A stretch of DNA of 64,000 nt, from positions 18,912,001 through 18,976,000 of the forward strand of contig NC_090280.1 of assembly GCF_037392515.1 (NCBI RefSeq), written 5' to 3'. This stretch comes from Haliotis asinina. Lineage: Eukaryota > Mollusca > Gastropoda > Lepetellida > Haliotidae. Position numbers and translations under genes: made by a program. Under the pieces are notes generated by a model. That model made no database searches. It saw only the letters and a program-made list of their open reading frames with translations, and was not told where the DNA came from. Positions 23,611 to 36,260 of this stretch are shown here, piece by piece. Each line of letters opens with the position of its first letter. The stretch's first letter is position 1.

Positions 23611-24085
23611 ACCATGTTGGTGCGGTATCTGCTGGCAACCTGCTCTCAGGCATTACACCGTAGTTAGAGCACCGCACAGTAGCTACAGGCTCACCATGTT
23701 GGTGCGGTATCTGCTGGCAACCTGCTCTCAGGCATTACACCGTAGTTACAGCACCGCACAGTAGCTACAGGCTCACCATGTTGGTGCGGTATCTGCTGGC
23801 AACCTGCTCTCAGGCATTACACCGTAGTTACAGCACCGCACAGTAGCTACAGGCTCACCATGTTGGTGCGGTATCTGCTGGCAACCTGCTCTCAGGCATT
23901 ACACCGTAGTTACAGCACCTCACTGTAGATACGGGCTGACCACCTAGTCACAGTTATCTGTTTGTGACCAGCTGTCAGGCACTATACCGGAGTTACAGCA
24001 CCTTACTGTAGATACGGGCTGACCACCTAGGCACAGTTATCTGTTTGTGACCAGCTGTCAGGCATTATACCGTAGTTACAGTACA
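23611..24085. repeat. 82-bp tandem repeat
   Basis: Four nearly identical units start at 23611, 23693, 23775 and 23857 (ACCATGTTGGTGCGGTATCT). They are followed by diverged units starting at 23939 and 24022 (ACCACCTAGTCACAGTTATC) with the same CAGGCATTA/TACCG/AGTTACAGCACC skeleton. Confidence 0.8.
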
Positions 24086-26540
24086 TACAGTAATCTGACT
24101 GAAGCAAAAAGCTGCCATGAATTTCACTGCTGCATCATAACACATAACATATTACTCTGTAGGTCCGTGAAAACCAAAATTAAATACACGTTCAGTATTA
24201 ACAAGGAAGTGTTCTCAAAACAAGCACTTTAACTATTCTCAGCACATGCAACGCCACTTGTGTTGGTTAGTAATGTTACGCATGTGCAACTATACCATAC
24301 TGAAAACACCACCAATTACTCAAATAAATTTCTAAAAACTGACTTACATGTTCATATATACATACACATATACATGCATACCACAAAATACGAGGCCCAT
24401 CCAACAGTCAAGGCAATGTGCAGTTTGACCACATTAACTCCTATTCCGTTATAAGGGAAGGAAAAAAGTGTCCCATTTTCTTCAGATCAAAACATATAAT
24501 TTTATGGCTATCAGCAAAATGCACAAATGACAAAGGTTACAACGAAATATCATTTCAATATTGACCTTGCTCTTCCACAAACCTGAAAACAAACTGAACA
24601 GACAATTTTATTGCACGCAACATCAAAAATAAAGTAAGACAAAACAGTTCACCATATTCACTGAACGATTTATTATGAAATGTATTCTTATAAAAACAGA
24701 ATGTCACAGACATTCAAAATCTTGTACCTCGTTAATAGGCGTTCATTCAAATTACAAAATAACTTGCCCACTCCTCTGTTTAGGTTTTCATTTCGGTTAA
24801 CCTGCTGGTAACCTGCTGGTGACCTGCTGGTACCCTGCTGGAACACCAAAGAATCATAATCGGAACCAACCACAAGTTCGTCAGTTCGATATTCGAGTGA
24901 TTGTGGATGCAATGCCACCATCCTATTAGCGATGATCTCTTGTAGGTATTATTAGTGATTTCATCAATAACCATTCGAACTAGCTTCTTCCGTGAATCTG
25001 CCTCCAGTCTCTTGTTGCTGCGCAAAATAAAGGCAATCTCAGGAACTTTGTACTATGGAATGTTCATATTCTGTGGCCAGATCAGATCCTGATTGTTGGT
25101 GTAGATTACTGGCCTTGGTGATGTCCATACTTGATGTTGATGGTGGACATTTTGATGATGGTGGATTTGGAAATTGCAGTCACATTATTGGGGTAATACA
25201 CGTCAGCTCGCGTGTTTTGTTATTATCGTAATTTCAAAGAACAGTGCTGATTTTGTTTGGCATGAAAAGACATCACTTTATATATACTGTCTACTCTATA
25301 ACCACAGTATTAGTCTTGGTGTAGTGAGCATAGGGATATGTCCTCTGCAGTATAAATCATCAATATTAACTGGTGCCCATCATCTGACTGCTCAAAGTAC
25401 GATTGTTTACTCTTTTTCAGAAATGAAACATTTTTCCTAATTTTGTGGACGATCTTGCTGCAAATCTATTTCTAGCCTAAAAAATCTGTGCCTCAAAAGT
25501 ATCAGGTTTAACTGACTTTGCTAATTAACTGCAATAATAAAAGACGCTTGAATTACACACACAATTTCTCACCTGGAACTTTTACAGGACTCAAAGATAC
25601 CAAGTGTAAAATATACATCAATAGGCTTGTGTTTTTTCTTTGCTGCCCCAAGAGGATGGACCACTTCAAGCCCACCCTGATATGGAATCAACTGGAAACG
25701 TTTATCTTCCTCAGAAAAAATCCCATTAGACTTAGATGCTTTTCAATATCAAATATCTGAGAGTGTTCTACATGCATTTCCAGTAAAAGTGGCAAATTTG
25801 AAATATGATTTGAAGTTTTTGATCGGTAGTCAGATCATTCTTCGCCTCCATTACCTCTGCCAGTTTCCAGTTCAACGCAGTGAAAGAACAAGAATAGGCA
25901 GAAATAAAAAGAAATACCATACTGCCTAATTTTATTCTACAATAAAACTTTTATTCTACAGTAAAAGCACTTCTGGCGTACTGGGCGAATGGAGTAGGGG
26001 TGGTAACTCGAATACCTTGGCTCAAGTTTACACAGTGTTATTCCCGTGACATATGACCTGAGTGGTATGTAGGACTTTGGAGGGTAACCAGGATACCCGG
26101 ATCACGTGACGAATAAATGAATCAGAATTTATGTTTATGTTTAGCTATGTTTATTTGACATAACTATATTTAGAACACTGTTGTCTCATGCGTGAGATTG
26201 TGGACAAAACGTGCACTGAAAACTCACAAGATATCAACTGTGGACAACTAAGCCTGTTACGTGTAACAAAAGTAAGTACGCCAAGTAAGTAATTATTTAC
26301 ATGTAAAAGACTCAGAAATGCAGATATCCGTCTCGGGCTGATTGCTATGAGGTTCACATAGAAACAATGAGTCATTACCATGTTGCATGGATAGTGTTGC
26401 CTCGAGTGTAATCTTGATTGTGATTGGTTGGCGTTGGAACGGCTGTACTTTACAGGGACCGATGCCGTGAATGTTATACGTCTTCCACAGAATAAAATCG
26501 TGATTATACCATCTGGTTGCAAGCTTATCAGTGCTCCGAG

Positions 26541-26579
26541 GAGTGAGTGAGTGAGTGAGTGAGTGAGTAGTGAGTGAGT
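26541..26579. repeat. GAGT microsatellite
   Basis: GTGAGTGAGTGAG run, the usual inverted SINE end, here without a SINE body. Confidence 0.75.
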
Positions 26580-26857
26580 TAAAAGTCACTTTGGCAAGAT
26601 TTCAGTCATATCGTAACTAAAACAATACGTAGATGAACAATAATAGAAAATAGATTATACACTCCTGTCAACGAAAGACAGTAAAATAACTAGAATATCA
26701 CAGATATACATGTAAAACAGTAATTAAATCGAAAACATTTTAGCTATAAGGGACAACACAATATAACAATAGGCTGTAGATCACCAACAACTGAAGGTAG
26801 ATCACCATACTAGGGAGATGCTCCGAGGAGAGATACTGCAAGAGAGATACTATTAAC

Positions 26858-27283
26858 TAGGGCTGCATGGTTTTACCGGTATGCTGGTATATCCTAACAC
26901 GCGTTTCAAACGATACGTATTGCAATATCATTTCTGAGATATTGGGTAAAGAACATATAAAGTTTTTTTCTGTGATTATCTTGATATTTTGAATTAAAAT
27001 GTCATTCACAACATTTTTTCCTTGTTATTCAATGACAAAACGACACACCGTAATAGTATGAATTGTATAAAAAAATGAAAATAGAGTCCATACTTATGCA
27101 ACTTAATTTCGAGATTCTTGTTTTCAGATATCGATATATGTGTAGGGACTTAAAGAGGGCAAAATAGGATTTTTATTTAATGTCAAACACTTAAGTTCAC
27201 AATAAATATCACAATACGTATCGCAATGCGGGTCCCTGAATCGCAATATTATGCAATTTATTTTATTTGAATGCACAGTCCTA
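26858..27283. mobile_element. hAT-type non-autonomous transposon with 8-bp target duplication
   Basis: Direct repeats CTATTAAC at 26850-26857 and 27284-27291 flank a 426-bp element. The ends are TAGGGCTGCATGG and, reading inwards from the right, TAGGACTGTGCATT. Internal ACGATACGTATTGCAAT and CAATACGTATCGCAATGCGG are complementary subterminal motifs. An 8-bp duplication is the hallmark of hAT elements. No transposase frame is present. Confidence 0.7.
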
Positions 27284-27291
27284 CTATTAAC

Positions 27292-28510
27292 TGCTCAACT
27301 AGTGCCAAGAAACAATTTAAAGCACATTCTGTGTGAACACTTGGCATTCGCAACTTCCATCCTATACAAGGAAATATTCATAAACATTATCTACAGACCT
27401 CCCCAAACCACCTTGTTAAATTGACTTCTGTGAATTCCAAGATTTTCTTGACAATCTCAACCATGTCAACAGCAGCGAAGGACATTTAAATATTCATACG
27501 GATAAGCTCAAAAACAGTAGTGCATATCAGCAGTGTACGATTCCCTCATCGCGGAGTCTCATTACGCATGCTGTATATCCAGCTCGTCAGTGTGACTATA
27601 TCCTGGATTTACTTAACACAAGATCAGATGACCTTAAACTCAGAACATTTGTCGTGATATGTTTACTAAACAAGCAAAATATAACTGAACAAAACACAGC
27701 TTGTCGCAAATGGAAAAAAACCCAAACTAAACAAACAAGTAAATGATATCGAGCAAAACTTTACTTCCTAAGGAGAGATCAGTGACACCAGTGATGCTCT
27801 TCAGGAATACAACAGTTCTCATGATTAGTGAGACACTAAATATACACGCCCTAGCGAAGGTTGTAACTGTAAGTGTTCACCCCCATACACGCCGGTACTA
27901 TGAGTGAGTTTAGTTTTACGCCGCACCCAGCAATATTCCAGCTATTTGTAAATAATCGAACCTGGACCAGACAATCTAGTGACCAACAACATGAGCATCG
28001 ATCTGCGCAACTGGGAACCGGTTGTGTCATCCACGTCCACCCGATCCCGTTAGACGCCTCTTACGACAAGCATAGTCGCCTTTTATGGCAAGCATGGGTT
28101 GCTGAAGGACTATTCTACCCCGGGACCTTCATGGGTCCGGTATGATGAGAACATTCAACAAGCATAGAAACAGCGCTGACAGCTTGAAAAGAAGATGAGG
28201 AAATCTGGTCTTACAATAGATCGTGACATTCATTCTGCCCAGCGCAACCTGGTCAAGAAGCTTATAGACGAGGCCAAACAATCCTATCAAAACAACGTCA
28301 TTACTGATGCCGAGACCCAGAAAGAAATTTTCAAGGCTTGCAGTAAACTATTATTTATAAGAAAGAACTGCAAAACTTTCACATGATCAGTCCTTATGAG
28401 AAACTGGCCGATTCGTTTGTTCTTTTTCAACGACGAAATACTGTCTATACGATCCAGATTGGAAGATTTCAGATCTGTGTTACACCAATAATGACTGGTT
28501 TGCATTAAGG
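27292..28510 (+). mobile_element. CR1-like LINE remnant, split by SINE-B
   Basis: Upstream of the SINE the plus strand reads INIIYRPP and FCEFQDFLDNL, endonuclease-type motifs. After it comes RKSGLTIDRDIHSAQRNLV and KKLIDEAKQSYQNN, the segment between endonuclease and reverse transcriptase in CR1/L2-like ORF2. Frames are broken and the reverse transcriptase is absent. Confidence 0.6.
27898..28142 (-). repeat. SINE-B inserted in a LINE remnant
   Basis: TATGAGTGAGTTTAGTTTTA at one end and CCCCGGGACCTTCATGGGTC at the other. Similar flanks (CCGGTACTATGA and CCGGTATGATGA) look like a diverged target duplication. Confidence 0.7.
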
Positions 28511-29240
28511 GATTAATAATACCTTAAGGTAGGAGAATGGATATCAACGATGAGGTCAAAGGTTCAGTCGGTAACAGGAGAGAATATAAAGTGACTCGGG
28601 TTTAATTTTGTTTCTTTATTTAACATTATTTGAGGACTGTCATGTCATGATGGGTAGGGGATGCAGGGAAAGTAAATGGGTCATGAAGACAGTTACATGT
28701 ATATGGGATTGGTAGAAAGCAATGTTTCATTAATAGTGGTATCTGTTGTTTGCTTAGGAAACTCCTCAAAATGCAAGATCTACAAAACTGCCCATGTATA
28801 TTAGCTTCAGTTGTGATACCTGAATTTCTTGAAGTTTCTCAGTACAGGTTTATTATTGGATACAAATTTCTGAAGTGTGTTTTAATTTCATATGCAAGTT
28901 GACTTGAGTTAATTGCTGGAAGAGAAATACATAATTTCATGTTCAATTATAGCCAAACATGTCTTTCCAGAAGTTGTTTAGATATTGTTTGTTTTCAGTT
29001 AATACATTATCAGGTACTGCTGGGCATATATCAGTATTGATTTTGCTAGTGCTATATCGCCCATGAGCTGTTGCAATCTTTCATCAAATGAAAGCGTATG
29101 AATGGGTCATTTTCCAATAATATTGTTTTACATTTGACTAATGTCCGCCAACATAAATCCCAAACATTGTATTTTCAACTGTTGATCATTGTGATATTGT
29201 GTCACTTACAGTGGCTTGTTCGCCCTGTGCTTGGACTCAG

Positions 29241-29303
29241 ATTTATTTCTTCTTTTAATAAAACTTCTTAAATTTATTTCTTCTTTTAATAAAACTTCTT
29301 AAA
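29241..29303. repeat. 31-bp direct duplication
   Basis: TTTATTTCTTCTTTTAATAA followed by AACTTCTTAA occurs twice in direct succession. Confidence 0.8.
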
Positions 29304-29629
29304 ACTTTATTTGAGTCATCTTTTGTTGACAAGGATATATATTGGAGCATCTTATCACAGAGGTTGGGTGACATTAGGTTGAAGTTGGTTCAGTTAATTC
29401 ACCGTTCGTACCCTGACAGTAAAGTCTAAAGTTAAGTGGAAATACAGGAATGTGCACAGCACATTGTATGGTAATTCTTACTTTAGTTTACTGTTATATT
29501 ATATCTGCTGTTACAGGCTACTGTTATTTTACGGTATACCGTGTTTTTTTACGGTTTTCCGTGTTTTTTACGGTAAAAGTTTGGCAGCCTAGATGCCAGT
29601 AGTTTACCATAAATAAGGCTTTACAGGGT

Positions 29630-32036
29630 ATCGTGGGCCTGGCCAAGAGCTGCTTGGAGCTCATGAATTGAAAATACCTCGTTATAATCTTCTCCGTTAT
29701 CTGAAGTGAAATTAATAGATTTCTTTTCTTGCTGCTGTTGATACCTTTGGAACTGAGGTACATAATTTGTGGAAGAAGAATGTTGTGCCAATGTTTCACC
29801 AAGTTTATTAGCAATGTCAGGTTTATTAGTTAGTAACTGGTCTCCGTCTTTGAGATGGTGAATGCTAGATCTACAGCCCTTACCTTTGATTTTCTGGATC
29901 ATATTCCATACTTTAGAAATCGGCGCACGTGAATTGATTTTAGATACATAGTTTTGCCAAGACTGACATTTATTTTGTTTAAAAGTACGCCGTGCTTTAT
30001 GATTTGACATTTGTCCAAGTTATGGACCATAGGATGACGACGGAAATAATGTTCAGCCGTTTCCCGTGCCTTGCGAGCCTGTTTGCATTCCACATTAAAC
30101 CATGGTTTTCGTATGTGCGGAATTACGGAGGACTTTGGGATACACCTTTCAGCTACGTCGTTCAGTTTATCAGAAAAACTTTTAATAGCATCAGGAACAT
30201 TAATGAAAAGTCTAAGTTTGTCAATGCAGAGAGTTTCATATAAACGCCAGTTGGCCTTTTTAAAATTCCATCTAGATGATGGAGGGACATCGGATGGGTT
30301 GACGGGTTTTAAGATTGTGGGGAAATGGTCACTTCGAAAACAGTTCGTTGGGAACTGACCATTCAAACTAACTCAATAGGACAGAATCAGTAATTGACAA
30401 ATCAAGAGCTGAGTAAGTTCCTGTGCCAGGGTGTAAGTATGTATTTGAACAATCATTATATATGCATGAATCATTGTTTGTAATAAACTCCTCCAGTACT
30501 TTCCCTTTAGCATTAATGGTTGTACCAACCCAGAGTAGGTTGTGGCCATTGAAATCACCCATAATAATACAGGGTTTCGGGAGTTGATTGTAAAGGGTTG
30601 GGATATCAGCCTGCTGAAGAGCTGAAGATGGTGGAATATATAGCGAGCAGAGAGTAAAAGTAACATGCAAAGTAAGTCGTACTGCAACGGCTTGAGGATT
30701 AGTTTTAAGGACAACAGGACTTTGGAGTACATTATGCCTCTCAATGATGGATGATCCTCACGTGGCCCTATCACCCGGAGGAGAAAAACTGAAATAATCT
30801 GTCTGTTTTAGTTATGTTTCTTGCAGAAGGAATGCTGATGGACTAATGTCCTGGACCAATAGTATTAAGACGTTAAAGTTGGTCTTCAGTCCTTGGCAAT
30901 ATCACTGTATAATAATGTTTTGAGAAGCTATGTTTTGGGAGGTATCATTGGGGATCTAACCGTGCCATTTTAGAGGGCGATACGCTATTCGCCCGAAGCG
31001 GGAAGTTTTCAGCCACATCCATTCTTTCAAGAAATCCAAACCTATTAAATAGTTGGATCGGATTATCTGACCCCTGTGAAGTCCTATCACTTTGATGTCC
31101 TTTCGAAGATTCAGTTCTTGATTTGTTTTGTTTCACATTTATTTGAGATATTTGTGGTTTTTGTGCTTGAGACTTCTTCTGAGTGAGAGATGATGATTGG
31201 CCTTGAGAAAGAGTCTGTATGTCAGAGAGTGAATCAGATGTTTGTGTTGATTGTTCATTTGAAAATATTTGAGGCGCTTCAGAGTTCAACCATGTCAAGT
31301 CTGTCTGGCAGTCAACAGATAATGTTGTGACTTGGGTGGTTATTTCAGGGGTTGTCTGGAGGACAGACACATAGGTTTCTGTGCCTTCCTCAGACCGAAC
31401 AAGTGTCTTTGCTTCAGAAAAAAACTGATGTTTCTGGAAAATTTAATTCTATTTATTTTTATATGGTGTTTCCAGACAGGGCAGTCTTTAGAGTATCATG
31501 GGTGACTCCCTGAACAGTTGGTACATTTTTTAGCATCATTGTCAAAGTCTTCCATTGTATGAGTTTGTTCACCGCAGTGAGCACATGTGACAGGTCTTGT
31601 GCATGTATTGACGCCATGGCCAAATCTTTGACATTTGAAACATCCTTAATGGGTTTGGAATAAAGCTGTCAACTTTGATGTTGCTGTAACCTGCTTTGAT
31701 TGATTTTGGGGGAGTCGGCGTTGCAAATGAAAAAAGGTACGCATTAGTTGGTTGTGTTTGTGAGTTCTTTCATGTTGAGAACCGTTTAACAAACATAACG
31801 CCTTGATCTCTCATCTCAAACACTATGACAGCTTCAGTCACATCAGCAAACAACTAATCCCTGTCTCGTACAAATCCTTTACTGGTATTAAGCGTTCTAT
31901 GTGCTGTAACTGAAACAGGAATGCCGACAAAGGAAACTGTTCACATAAGGTTGGTAGATTGCTGTTTCCTGTTGCATTCTATCAGCAAAGAACCTGATCG
32001 TAATCGGCTGACGTTTTTAACCTCACCGTTTATGCC
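29630..32036 (-). mobile_element. Jockey-like LINE, ORF1 and endonuclease, no reverse transcriptase
   Basis: In transcription order on the minus strand: ORF1 with SIKAGYSNIKVDSFIPNPLR (about 31700), zinc-knuckle cysteines (31500-31650), a Ser/Gln-rich region to 30945, the start of ORF2 (GLKTNFN, LLQET), the endonuclease with IIMGDFNGHNLLW and ALDLSIT, and a linker to FSIHELQAALGQAHDT. The match stops there, before the reverse transcriptase. Several frame breaks make it dead. 5' truncation is usual for LINEs; loss of the 3' half implies a later deletion. Confidence 0.65.
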
Positions 32037-32039
32037 TTG

Positions 32040-32570
32040 TGTTACGAATATGTATTTTCTTTATATTTTTGTTATTGATTAAGTAATAATTATTATTGGG
32101 TCACAACATTTAGTGCATTTTGTGAGCCACTGACTTAGATTTTGTCTCTCTGGAATTGTACCTGAAATCTGCATTGTTATATTGACTTGTGACTTTGTAT
32201 ACGTTGTTCTCATTGCATGATACAGAATTTGAACGTAAACAACTTGTCTTTGTTCTGTTTTGCTGGTTTACAAGATGAGTTCTTAAATTGTTGTCACAGT
32301 AAATTCTTACCCGTGACCAAATTGGGGGTTCGTCCGGAATAGAATTCATTTGACATTTGAGACCATTTGTGAAATATATTCCAGATTTCTGCAATTTTGC
32401 AACAAGTTAATTGTTGAACCAGCAAAATGGTGTTTGAACTTGAGAAGCTTGTATTGTCCCCTGACTCTGAAACAATTAGTCAGTTGAGGAAATCAGATTT
32501 GTTGCAAATTTCTTCTCTATTCAGAGTACGCACGAGTTTTCCATTGTCATTGAATGTGGGTTCATATTCC
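32040..32570 (+). mobile_element. Ty3-type LTR retroelement fossil (LTR, primer site, gag start)
   Basis: A candidate LTR (about 32040-32318) beginning TGTTACGAA is followed by TTGGGGGTTCGTCCGGAAT, close to a tRNA-Pro primer-binding site, and then by the start of a gag-like frame near 32427. It is broken and mostly missing. It abuts the 5' side of the Jockey-like LINE, which suggests that it inserted there. Confidence 0.45.
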
Positions 32571-32907
32571 AGCATGTGAACTGCCAGGACTAGACAAAGT
32601 AATGCAAACCATAGTGAATTACAGGTTAATAACATTGGCAAATTGAACATAGCATAAGTTGTCAGAGCACTTACAGGAATCTTTGGCTGCATCGTCTAGT
32701 GACTGCTGGGCCTGCTGACGAAAATGGTGATGTAGCCGTGGCAGGTCTGGTGTGTGTTGCCAGAATATTACTAACTAAATGAGGCACAACTGGATTGCAA
32801 TTCCGTGCGCTACTCCACTCACACTATTGACGTCCGGGTTTACACCCAAAGTTATGATCGCTGGTGGTAATGATTAGTAGCCTACCACTCTGGTCGCCCT
32901 CAGAAGT

Positions 32908-33075
32908 GCATGTAACTCAGAGTCATGTACAGTCCCACTGTGAACACAGTCGACTTTCGACTTGGCGTATTCCGGTGCTCCATGACACTCAGCAGATCAC
33001 CCGGGGACCTGATGGCATCCTCAGCGTTAGGCATGAACTTTTTCTGCGTGTAGTATGCCATTCCTTTACCCATGA
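32908..33075 (-). mobile_element. Possible LTR-retroelement integrase fossil
   Basis: A short minus-strand stretch has SPGDLLSVMEHRNTPS, like the end of Ty3-type integrases (LLxxRNTP). Its direction is opposite to the nearby LTR fossil. Broken fragment; family assignment is tentative. Confidence 0.35.
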
Positions 33076-35006
33076 TGCCTGAATGTGAATGCTCGAAGTG
33101 AATTGTTCAATGTAACGCGCCAGAAAACCCTTTCGAATTTATTGTTTTTCAATTTGTTTTTAATTGTGTACAGGTCGCTGCTGAAACCTCCAAAAAGGGT
33201 AATCAAAAACACCATAATAACGCCTCCCAACTCGTTACTACCATTCGTATATGTTTTGTCACCCTATTCTTTCAACCTGTTTATGACGGACATATTTAGA
33301 ACGATGGAAATAATGTGGTTTTCACTTGGTAAACACCAATACGTTTTCGGATTATTTCAAATTCACAAGAAATACCTTTGTAAGCCCGCTGATCATACAG
33401 ATCGTTTGCTACATTCCACACCTTATCTTGTAGAATTGGTGAACTGATTAATCTGAGGCACCATCATCGAAATGACTATATCTGTTTTAGACCTCAAGTG
33501 TGACGCTGCACATACGATGACTCAATTTTCTGATCTCAAATGGTCATGCAGCTGAGAAAATGTCCTTGAGGATATGCGCGAATTTGTTGGATCCAGAATG
33601 GGCAGCAAGTAACATTTACAAATGCATCAAAGAGCCCTCAACTGTTGGTGGATAAAAAAATAACAACAACCCAGGCAATTTTGTAGAGACTGAAGGAGCC
33701 GTCAACAACATGCGGTACCACCAAGACTGCAATGAGGAGGACAAACTGATGATGTCCTCAGTCTACGGCGACAAGCTGTTCGACCTGAATGATGCTGAGA
33801 CCGTGGTTATTGCCTGAAACCTGCACTCTCATCTTCACTGACAATGACAAATGGGCATCCTCAATCAACTGGAATCTCACCATCATGCTGGCTCCCCTCA
33901 CGTTTTCACAGACAACAAACATCTCTAGATGATGAAAGTCATGAACAAAGGATGCCTGCTCGTTGCTTTATTATGTATCGAAGCAAAGATGCAGTGGTAC
34001 CACTGGCGTACTGTCGCCAAAAATAGCCCACATATATAAAAAAACTAGGGACGCAAAATGTAAGTTTACAGATGGTGTCAGAATTCGTGAACATTGTTGA
34101 CATCCTGGAAAATCTGACTGTGAATTCCACACATCCAAGTCTACCTCAGCGAACCACTGGCTAGTGGGATCAAATTCCGGTGGTCCAGGCAACAACATTA
34201 CTACATGTTCTACATTTACGTGCAGGCCTACACCAGTCTGCATGGAGTCAGCATGACCGTGAAAGACACAATATCGCTTACTAAACTTTTCCTGCACCAC
34301 AAGATACATTTCATGTAAAATCAGTAAAATCTGTGAGGAAGAGTTTCATTTCAGAAGTACCACAGAATGAAAGAAGAGATTTGCACCAAGTCTCAAAAAC
34401 ACACTGTCATCAGCACAGACGAGGAAAAATGATCATATAACAAAGGAAGCATCAGGCCTGGCAATCAAACAAATTATAGGAGATTTGCAATAAATTGTTA
34501 CCCCGATGTTGACATAGCCACTCGCTGAGCGAGACGGCTGTACCTCAGACAGCCGACCCGGATAGCTGACTGAGAGAGAGGGGATACCCTCAACAACAAA
34601 TGTTGTGTAGCTGATTAAACGCTGTAGCTGTGGTCAGCTGAGTAAGCAACCTGGCAGTCAACCAATGCTCTATTGTTAGATCACTGAACCCCAACCTCTG
34701 AACTTTGCTCTTTCTCTGCTGAAACAGGATAGACCAGGAAAATCTAATGCCAATGCCCCAGCGATGGTGCTGTCAACAGCTTGCTTCGTGCAGCCAGGCA
34801 AATGTGCGAAGGTGAGTTCGTATCCTCCCTTGGCCTTAAAAGATCTCCTGAAGCGCCAGAAGGGTTATTGAGACCCACATTTGGTTGTAATCCGAGGGAG
34901 GAAGCTTGTGAATGGCATCTACAATTCCTCTCTCCCTCGTTGGTATTGAGACTGCAGCGGACATTTTGCTGAAAATTTTCTGAGTGTAGTTATCTGTTTA
35001 GATTAT

Positions 35007-35090
35007 GACAGACCTTGCCTCGCTACTATTAATGACAGACCTTTCCTCACTACTATGAACGACAGACCTCGCCTTGCTACTATTAAATAC
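35007..35090. repeat. Three-copy minisatellite, unit about 29 bp
   Basis: GACAGACCT then CTCGCTACTATTAA or close variants, three times. Confidence 0.7.
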
Positions 35091-35822
35091 GGCAATATGT
35101 TGGATAGTTAGCTTTACGCCTATCTGACCCCCCAAACTATTCCATCGATTTTGTGAAATTTTGCATGTACTCAATGGGATTAGGTCCCTCCCAAAGCCCA
35201 AATTAGGTTAATTAAGGCTTTGAGAGGGACGTGGTCCTGTTCCATCATTGTGTATACTACTATATTTATCGAATTGATTTCATGATGAGTTTAAAAGACA
35301 AATAAATTGCGACACTTTCCTAAAATAGCCAATGTTCTGCACAAACTGCAAATCTCCAGTACGTGTTTGATCGATCGTGTCGCTGACCTGTATGAGCATA
35401 TGTTCTTGTCTGAGGTTGAAGGGGTAGTGACTCATGAAATTATTTATTTCAACATGGACATGGACTATCAAACAGTTGACCGTTTGAGTCACTTTTAGAA
35501 TCGAAATGAAACTACACCTCCCCGGATGATTAGGAAGGCAAAGTGGAGACTTTTGAACTTCCCTTTCAGTAATTATGTGAGCGAGCATGAAGTACTAGCA
35601 ACAATGATCCAGCTAGAGAGGGACAAACTGAAGTTCTGATTTCTTTATTGTGAAAGCAATGATTATAGCACAATCGCACACACAAGTATGGACTACTGCA
35701 AAGATGAAACACGAAATATGACTTTACAAAAGGCATCATTCAAAGTTACAAAGTATGTAAATCGATTCCCCACATCTAAAAGATTTATCAAGTCTTTGAA
35801 TGTCATTTAGAAGTGAAAATAC

Positions 35823-35909
35823 ATAAGAATGAAGATTTTTATGGACCTGATGAAGGAGTAAGCATTAACTCCGAAACGTTGTGTTCTCCATAAAAATCTT
35901 CATTCTTAT
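35823..35909 (+). ncRNA. Hammerhead-ribozyme-like hairpin
   Basis: Perfect 23-bp inverted arms (35823-35845 and 35887-35909) enclose a core with CTGATGA, a GGAGT/ACTCC stem and GAAAC, then GTTGTGTTC. These are the conserved boxes and stem II of a hammerhead. The core has one extra base before and one after CTGATGA relative to the canonical form, so activity is uncertain. Near-direct repeats AAAAGATTTATCAAG and AAAAGATTTATGAAG flank it. Hammerheads of this kind are known in Penelope-like retroelements. Confidence 0.4.
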
Positions 35910-36029
35910 AAAAGATTTATGAAGCTACAGTTAGACCGATAGACTGACGGTCTAAAGAAACGCTACCATAGATTAAAATCCCTGTTGCAAAATAACCACA
36001 AAGTAGATGATACAAAGATGAACAGAGAG

Positions 36030-36260
36030 AATTGACTTTCACCAGAGAGTAGCACCCTCTGCCATTCAGGTCGCTGAAACCGTCGAACCGTCTAAATCTC
36101 TCTCGACGATGTTCGGCAACTGTTGTCCCGGTGAAGGTGTGTGCATTAGCTTACACGGTGACTCAAGCCGTGCGACAGGGAGCCGGCTCTGTGATGCAAC
36201 ATGCGCAGATACCGGTCCTCTTGGGGTGTTGTGACTCGTGTTCTGCTTGATATTGACCTG
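36030..36260 (-). mobile_element. Tc1/mariner transposase relic, N-terminal part
   Basis: Minus-strand frame SRTRVTTPQEDRYLRMLHH matches the RPRVTTPxxDRYIRxxHL segment after the first helix-turn-helix. Only a short piece survives. Confidence 0.5.

Noticed and set aside
30071-30358. Plus-strand open frames of 83-95 codons
   Set aside because: Antisense to the Jockey-like LINE.
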